Shown here in pieces: positions 53,993 to 58,307 of a DNA stretch of 58,307 nt; within the stretch, counting starts at the first letter, position 1, and each line of letters begins with the position of its first letter. Origin of the DNA: Chloroflexota bacterium (GTDB lineage Bacteria > Chloroflexota > Anaerolineae > B4-G1); contig JAAEPW010001006.1 of the NCBI GenBank assembly GCA_024232355.1, forward strand, positions 1 through 58,307, given 5' to 3'. The notes under the pieces were generated by a model. The model was not told the DNA's origin. It ran no database searches and was given only the letters and a program-made list of their open reading frames with translations. The position numbers and the translations under genes are program-made.

Positions 53993-54904
53993 ATGCCCGA
54001 TCTCGCTGTCGTAATCATAAGTTGGAATGTGAGGGACCTGCTGGCAACTTGCCTGCGGTCCCTCTTTGTTGATCTAGAGCAGTCAGACCTGCAAGCCCAA
54101 GTCTGGATAGTCGATAATGCCTCCGCCGATGGTACGCCAGAGATGGTGGCGGAGGCGTTTCCGTCTGTCCATCTTGTTGCCAGTGACGAGAACCTGGGAT
54201 TTGTGCGGGGGAACAATCTTGCGATGCGCGAGATTCAGGATCAACCCCAAACTCCAAAACACATCTGGCTGCTGAACCCCGACACCGAGGTGCAGCCCGG
54301 AGCAACGGCCACTCTGCTTTTGACACTCAAAGCCGATCCTCAGACCGGCATGGTCGGACCGAAACTCTTGTACGCGGATGGGTCCCTTCAACACGCAGCC
54401 TTTCGCTTTCCGGGCCTGGTGCAACTGATCTTTGACCTGTTCTCCTTGCCACCTCGTTTCTACGATACGCCGCTCAACGGGCGCTACCCGCACGACCTCT
54501 ACGAGGGCACCGAGCCGTTTCTCATCGATCATCCCTTGGGCGCCTCGATGATGCTCAAGTCTGCCGTCATCGCCGACGTGGGCCTGATGGACGAGGGATT
54601 CTTTATGTATTGCGAAGAGGTCGATTGGTGCTGGCGTATGCGCAAAGCGCACTGGCACATCTATTGCGTGCCCGCCGCGCGCGTGACTCACCACGCCGGG
54701 CAATCCAGCGGGCAGGCAAAGGTGTCGTCCTTTATCAATCTGTGGACAAGCCGGGCACGGCTCTATGCCCATCACCACGATCCACGCACCCGGCGATTGG
54801 CACGGCTGCTGGTCTGCATCGGGATGCGGCGGCGAGTGCGTGGAATTTCTGACGAGATGGCTGCCGCTCGACGGCAGGTCATCCAAATCTGGGAGAAAAT
54901 CTGA
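53993..54904 (+). CDS. family 2 glycosyltransferase
   Basis: 303 residues. The GT-A fold has AVVIISWNVRDLLATCL, VDNASADGT, ENLGFVRGNN and LLNPDTEV (the DxD position). PLGASMMLKSAVIADVG and EEVDWCWRMRKAHW are typical of rhamnosyl-type transferases for surface polysaccharide. It lies 6 bp after phnE and overlaps the next transferase by 1 nt, so the two work together. The sugar is unknown. Confidence 0.92.
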   Translation: MPDLAVVIISWNVRDLLATCLRSLFVDLEQSDLQAQVWIVDNASADGTPEMVAEAFPSVHLVASDENLGFVRGNNLAMREIQDQPQTPKHIWLLNPDTEVQPGATATLLLTLKADPQTGMVGPKLLYADGSLQHAAFRFPGLVQLIFDLFSLPPRFYDTPLNGRYPHDLYEGTEPFLIDHPLGASMMLKSAVIADVGLMDEGFFMYCEEVDWCWRMRKAHWHIYCVPAARVTHHAGQSSGQAKVSSFINLWTSRARLYAHHHDPRTRRLARLLVCIGMRRRVRGISDEMAAARRQVIQIWEKI

Positions 54905-55656
54905 TGAATGTGACGGCCATTGTCCCCGCGCGAGATGAGGAACGAAACATTGTGGACTGCCTGGAGAGCCTGGCTTGGGCAGACCGGCGCGTACTCTTTA
55001 TGGACTCGCGCACCATCGACCGGACAGAGGGGCTGGCTCAAGAGATCGGGACCGAGGTGATCCCGCACCATTTCGAGAACTTTGGACAATTTCACAACGC
55101 CGCGATGGACGCGGTAGAGGCCGAATGGATTTTCTTTGTAGACGCCGACGAACGAGCCACGCCGGAACTGGCGGAAGAGATCCGGTCGGTGACCGACGGT
55201 ACCCACGAAGAGGTGGCCTGGGCGGTACCGCGTCACAATTATATCTTTGGCCGACTCACCTTGGGGGCGGGTTGGTACCCCGATTATCAATCGCGCCTGC
55301 TCTTGCGGAACCGCGTGCGATGGGAGCGTCCGGTGCACGAAGTGATCGTGACCGATGGGTCGACGGGCCATCTCAAGAATCCCCTAATCCACTACAACTA
55401 TGACGACTTGCCCGATTTTGTCGCCCGGCAGAAAAGGTACACTGACTTTGACGCCGGAATTCTCAAAGAGCAAGGTGTCCATCCGCGATTCTACACGCCT
55501 TATACCCAGACGGTGCGCCACTTTTGGTGGCGGTTCATGACACTGAAAGGGATGCAAGACGGACTGCACGGGTTGTGGTTAAGCTTGCTGATGGCCTACT
55601 ATGAGGCAGTGAAATACCGTAAATTGGCGCGGCTGTGGCAGTCTGAGAGTCGTTGA
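54904..55656 (+). CDS. family 2 glycosyltransferase, LPS/heptosyl-like
   Basis: 250 residues. The GT-A fold is shown by VTAIVPARDEERNIVDCLES, the substrate segment DSRTIDRTEGLAQE and the DADERAT metal site. GWYPDYQSRLLLRNRVRWERPVHE is a hallmark of the WaaE/KdtX-like group that adds sugars to cell-surface glycolipids. The ATG overlaps the upstream TGA by 1 nt. Confidence 0.9.
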   Translation: MNVTAIVPARDEERNIVDCLESLAWADRRVLFMDSRTIDRTEGLAQEIGTEVIPHHFENFGQFHNAAMDAVEAEWIFFVDADERATPELAEEIRSVTDGTHEEVAWAVPRHNYIFGRLTLGAGWYPDYQSRLLLRNRVRWERPVHEVIVTDGSTGHLKNPLIHYNYDDLPDFVARQKRYTDFDAGILKEQGVHPRFYTPYTQTVRHFWWRFMTLKGMQDGLHGLWLSLLMAYYEAVKYRKLARLWQSESR

Positions 55657-55694
55657 CGGCTCAAGCTGGGCATGTTATACTACTAGTGAGACGT

Positions 55695-55725
55695 TTGATC
55701 AAAAGTACATACATAATTGCATAAT
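55695..55725 (+). promoter_or_regulatory. possible promoter of the HNH nuclease gene
   Basis: TTGATC (55695-55700) and CATAAT (55720-55725) with a 19-bp spacer, longer than ideal. The start codon is 13 bp downstream of the -10, giving a very short leader. Confidence 0.35.
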
Positions 55726-55738
55726 ACTAGAGTGACTG

Positions 55739-56242
55739 ATGAACGAACCTGTCCTGGTACTTAACGGTAATTATGAACCGATCCATGTGTGCAACACCAA
55801 ACGAGCCATGGGATTGATCTTGGCAGGCAAGGCCACGGTGATTGAGAACGGTCGCGGATTTATTCATACCATCTCCCGTGCCTATGAGCGCCCATCCATT
55901 ATTCGTCTGGGGTATGTCATACGGCGGCCTCGACCGCGCGTGCGGCTGTGCAAGCGCGAGATATTTCGTCGGGACAATCATCACTGTCAGTACTGTGGAT
56001 GCAAGACGCCTCAACTGACAATAGATCACATCATTCCCCGCTTTCGGGGAGGACAGCACTCTTGGGAGAACCTGGTAGCAGCTTGCCCGCAATGCAACCG
56101 GCGCAAAGGTGGGCGCATGTTGTCTGATGTCAAGATGGAGTTGCTGCGTCCGCCTTTTGAGCCGCGCCCCACGGCACAGTATCTTTATGGGCGCTACACG
56201 GCGGGCAACGGGACGTGGACCAAGTATCTGGAAGGTTGGTAA
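55739..56242 (+). CDS. HNH endonuclease
   Basis: 167 residues. The core has two zinc CxxC knuckles (CQYCG and CPQCN) around the catalytic IDHIIPRFRGGQHSWENL, all intact. The N-terminal ~75 residues (VLVLNGNYEPIHVCNTKRAMGLILAGKA) match the stand-alone chromosomal HNH family often found near housekeeping genes. No phage or intron context is seen. It is followed by a terminator. Confidence 0.92.
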   Translation: MNEPVLVLNGNYEPIHVCNTKRAMGLILAGKATVIENGRGFIHTISRAYERPSIIRLGYVIRRPRPRVRLCKREIFRRDNHHCQYCGCKTPQLTIDHIIPRFRGGQHSWENLVAACPQCNRRKGGRMLSDVKMELLRPPFEPRPTAQYLYGRYTAGNGTWTKYLEGW

Positions 56243-56282
56243 AAACGACGGAACGTGAGATTCACACGGAATAACATTTTTT

Positions 56283-56328
56283 GCGTGAAACGTGATGCGT
56301 GATTCACGTTTCACGCTTTACGTTTTAC
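56283..56328 (+). terminator. hairpin after the HNH gene
   Basis: GCGTGAAACGTG (56283-56294) pairs perfectly with CACGTTTCACGC (56305-56316), followed by TTTACGTTTTAC. The ACGTTTCACG-type units also look like a dispersed intergenic repeat. Confidence 0.75.
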
Positions 56329-56352
56329 AATCACATTTTGAGGAGAGATTTG

Positions 56353-57261
56353 GTGAGTAGACCATTCAATTACGGAGGACAGGCAATTATCGAAGGGGTG
56401 ATGATGCGTGGATCGCGCAAGATGGCGATCGCGTTACGCCATCCCGATGGACACATCGTCGTGGAGAAAGAAGCGCTCAATGAAGCACTCTACGGTGGAC
56501 CGATCAGCCGTATCCCCTTCTTGCGGGGGTTGGTGATGTTGTGGGATGCGCTTGGTTTGGGAACCAAGGCACTCATGATGTCGGCCGACGTTGCGGAAGG
56601 CGAGGAAGTATCGTTTTCTGGGCCAGTTGCCTGGGGTACCACAGTTGTTGGGCTTGGTATGGGCGTGGGACTCTTTATGGTGCTGCCCTCGTTTTTGGCA
56701 GGGTTGATCGGTGCGCGCATCCCTTCAGAGGTACTCAGTAACTTGCTGGAGGGAGGGGTGCGGTTGCTTCTGATTGCAGGCTACATGTGGGCCATCGGGT
56801 TTATGCCCGACATACAACGAGTGTTCGCATACCACGGCGCGGAACACAAGACGATCAATGCCTACGAAGCGGGCGCAGAACTGACCGTGGACAGTGTACG
56901 TCCCTTTTCGACCGCCCACGTTCGCTGCGGCACGGCTTTTCTCTTGACAATGGTTGTAGTGACCCTACTGATATTCGCGCCCTTTGACCTTCCCCTGCTC
57001 CAACGTGTACTCAGCAGAATCGTGCTGATCCCCGTCATATCAGGCGTGGCCTATGAGATTATTCGGTTGACCGCTCGCCTGGCCGATCGGCCCTGGATGC
57101 GGGTCATCATTGCGCCAAACCTGGCACTCCAGCGGCTGACGACCCGCGAACCGGATGACAGCATGCTGCAAGTGGCCATCACAGCCCTCAAAACCGTATT
57201 AATAGACGAGGGAGTGCTCGTTGATGAGGACAAGGTCACAAACGGGTTGGTAGATGCGTGA
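56353..57261 (+). CDS. YqhQ/DUF1385 membrane protein
   Basis: 302 residues from GTG 56353 (GGAG at 7-nt spacing). The family hallmark YGGQAIIEGVMMRG opens the protein, and the HGAEHKTINAYEAG motif and STAHVRCGTAFLL follow. There are about four membrane helices. Biochemical function of the family is not settled. It overlaps the next gene by 8 bp. Confidence 0.93.
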   Translation: MSRPFNYGGQAIIEGVMMRGSRKMAIALRHPDGHIVVEKEALNEALYGGPISRIPFLRGLVMLWDALGLGTKALMMSADVAEGEEVSFSGPVAWGTTVVGLGMGVGLFMVLPSFLAGLIGARIPSEVLSNLLEGGVRLLLIAGYMWAIGFMPDIQRVFAYHGAEHKTINAYEAGAELTVDSVRPFSTAHVRCGTAFLLTMVVVTLLIFAPFDLPLLQRVLSRIVLIPVISGVAYEIIRLTARLADRPWMRVIIAPNLALQRLTTREPDDSMLQVAITALKTVLIDEGVLVDEDKVTNGLVDA

Positions 57262-58099
57262 CAAAGAAATGGATATTCTGACCGCCATCGTGCAGCGGAT
57301 GAGCGTTCGCAGTTACGCTGACCATCCGGCGGAACCAACTCTGCTGGACCAACTGCTCGCCTCGTCCAATGCAGCCGACTATCTGACCGACGTCCCGCCG
57401 CGCATCACCTTGCTCAACGGTGTAGAGCAGACGCGGCACGTGCTCACCTTTGTGGTTGGCTCCTATGGATTGGTGCAGAACGCGCCCCATTTGCTAGTGG
57501 GTGTGTTGCCTGAGGAGAGCGCCATCGCTCGGCTCGATATGGGCTATGCGTTGGAGCAAGCGGTACTGGAAGCTACTCGGCTAGGATTGAGCACCTGCTG
57601 GATCACCGGTTCCTACGACGCGCAGCAGGCCGGGGATGCCGTGGGCTTGGCACCTGGCGAGATCGCAGCGGCAGTTTGCGCCCTGGGATACCCCGATGAG
57701 GGGCGCTGGGGACGCTTTCATAGTCGCATGGTGCGTCGGCTGGCTGGCGGTCACCGGCGCAAACCGCTGACGGATATCGTCTTTTCCGAGCGCTGGGGGG
57801 AGCCCTGGTCGCCGGATAGGGCTGATCCGACGTTGGTCACCGCACTGGAGCACGCCCGCCTGGCGCCCTCGGCCACCAATCGCCAGCCGTGGCGCTTTAT
57901 CGTCCGAACAGATGACGTGGTGCTCGTATTGACGCGCTCCGTCCCCATAGATGGCGGCATCGTAATGGCTCACCTGGCACTGGCATTTGCCGCGTTGGAA
58001 CGTGAGGGAGCGTGGAAAGTGTGCTGGGAAAATAGTGCCCTGGCTCAAGCGTGCGGGTTGCCACAAGGAACGATCCCCGTGGCAACTTTTGAGTGGTGA
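57254..58099 (+). CDS. nitroreductase-like FMN protein (TM1586 type)
   Basis: 281 residues. RMSVRSYADHP begins the fold. GYALEQAVLEATRLGLSTCWITGSYD and a C-terminal half with LAPSATNRQPWRFIVR resemble FMN-binding nitroreductases of the TM1586 type, in which two nitroreductase-like halves lie in one chain. FMN contacts SVRSY and SATNRQPW are visible. The substrate is unknown. It overlaps the YqhQ stop, so the two are translated together. Confidence 0.82.
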   Translation: MRDKEMDILTAIVQRMSVRSYADHPAEPTLLDQLLASSNAADYLTDVPPRITLLNGVEQTRHVLTFVVGSYGLVQNAPHLLVGVLPEESAIARLDMGYALEQAVLEATRLGLSTCWITGSYDAQQAGDAVGLAPGEIAAAVCALGYPDEGRWGRFHSRMVRRLAGGHRRKPLTDIVFSERWGEPWSPDRADPTLVTALEHARLAPSATNRQPWRFIVRTDDVVLVLTRSVPIDGGIVMAHLALAFAALEREGAWKVCWENSALAQACGLPQGTIPVATFEW

Positions 58100-58177
58100 C
58101 CTGAACCCTGACTTTTGCCTCTATACAGATCATCCTATAGGTCGGATTAGGCGGCATCCGCCCGTTATGGCACTGGT

Positions 58178-58307
58178 TCAGTTGGGTGGGATTTTTAGAG
58201 AATAGTCTGTTGTGGCTCGAAATTGAGCTTGTAGCCGCGCTTTCCATAGCGCGTAAGGCTCTACGAGGTATGGAAACCTCGTCTACATCGTAATCCCATT
58301 CAACTGA
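58178..58307. repeat. palindromic repeat with near-perfect inverted ends at the window edge
   Basis: TCAGTTGGGTGGGATT (58178-58193) faces AATCCCATTCAACTGA (58292-58307), 14 of 16 complementary. Inside are two hairpins: CGCGC/GCGCG (58236-58253) and ACGAGG/CCTCGT (58263-58282), whose loops TTTCCATA and TATGGAAA are exact complements. No coding frame is seen. It may continue beyond the window. Confidence 0.65.

Overview
The window is about 58 kb of dense, moderately GC-rich bacterial chromosome. It reads as Chloroflexota, probably Anaerolineae-like. This assignment is inferred from gene content and style: secreted proteins with long Thr-Pro linkers, LysM/L,D-transpeptidase proteins, a C-terminally anchored Ser/Thr kinase, a T-box leader before pheST, a two-gene lysine-ketoglutarate reductase/saccharopine dehydrogenase pair, an infB with a short N-terminus, and strong AGGAGG ribosome-binding sites. 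No 16S gene or tRNA is present to confirm it.

Region 1 (about 150-9264) is the most unusual part. Six minus-strand genes form one apparent operon, read from 8126 down to 314: a phosphorylase/nucleosidase, a Nudix hydrolase, an FHA-winged-helix regulator, a STAND-type ATPase with an N-terminal Death-like/effector-associated adaptor domain, a second STAND ATPase with TPR repeats, and a radical SAM/SPASM protein with a Cys-rich head and an RRE-like tail. It ends at a clear intrinsic terminator (152-203). A membrane-tailed Ser/Thr kinase is divergently transcribed from a back-to-back promoter pair (8167-8240). I read this as a candidate NTP-dependent conflict (defence or programmed response) system under phospho-threonine signalling.

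Region 2 (9285-17900) holds, on the minus strand, an ABC-F ATPase, coaE, a GNAT protein, a small membrane protein and a secreted GH3-like protein. On the plus strand there is a cytosolic glycosidase-like protein. Two diverged copies of a roughly 179-bp MITE-like repeat (12488-12666 and 15831-16008) sit here, and a broken small gene lies at 17439-17765.

Region 3 (17890-32438, plus strand) holds two hybrid signalling proteins, a nucleotidyltransferase/metallo-beta-lactamase fusion, a LysM L,D-transpeptidase, the lysine-degradation pair, a LysM lipoprotein, a SpoU methyltransferase, and T-box-controlled pheS-pheT.

Region 4 (32478-41490) has a divergent XRE-XRE/TPR pair facing the translation operon nusA-rnpM(ylxR)-infB-rbfA-nrnA-truB-ribF.

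Region 5 (41514-50324, minus strand) encodes two cell-surface proteins, an IMP-dehydrogenase-family protein, Era, a queuosine-precursor transporter and an EF-G paralogue.

Region 6 (50658-58099, plus strand) has a phosphonate/phosphite-type ABC transporter (phnD-phnC-phnE, the permease carrying a large extra domain), two family-2 glycosyltransferases, an HNH nuclease, YqhQ (DUF1385) and a nitroreductase-like protein. The window ends inside a palindromic repeat with near-perfect inverted ends.
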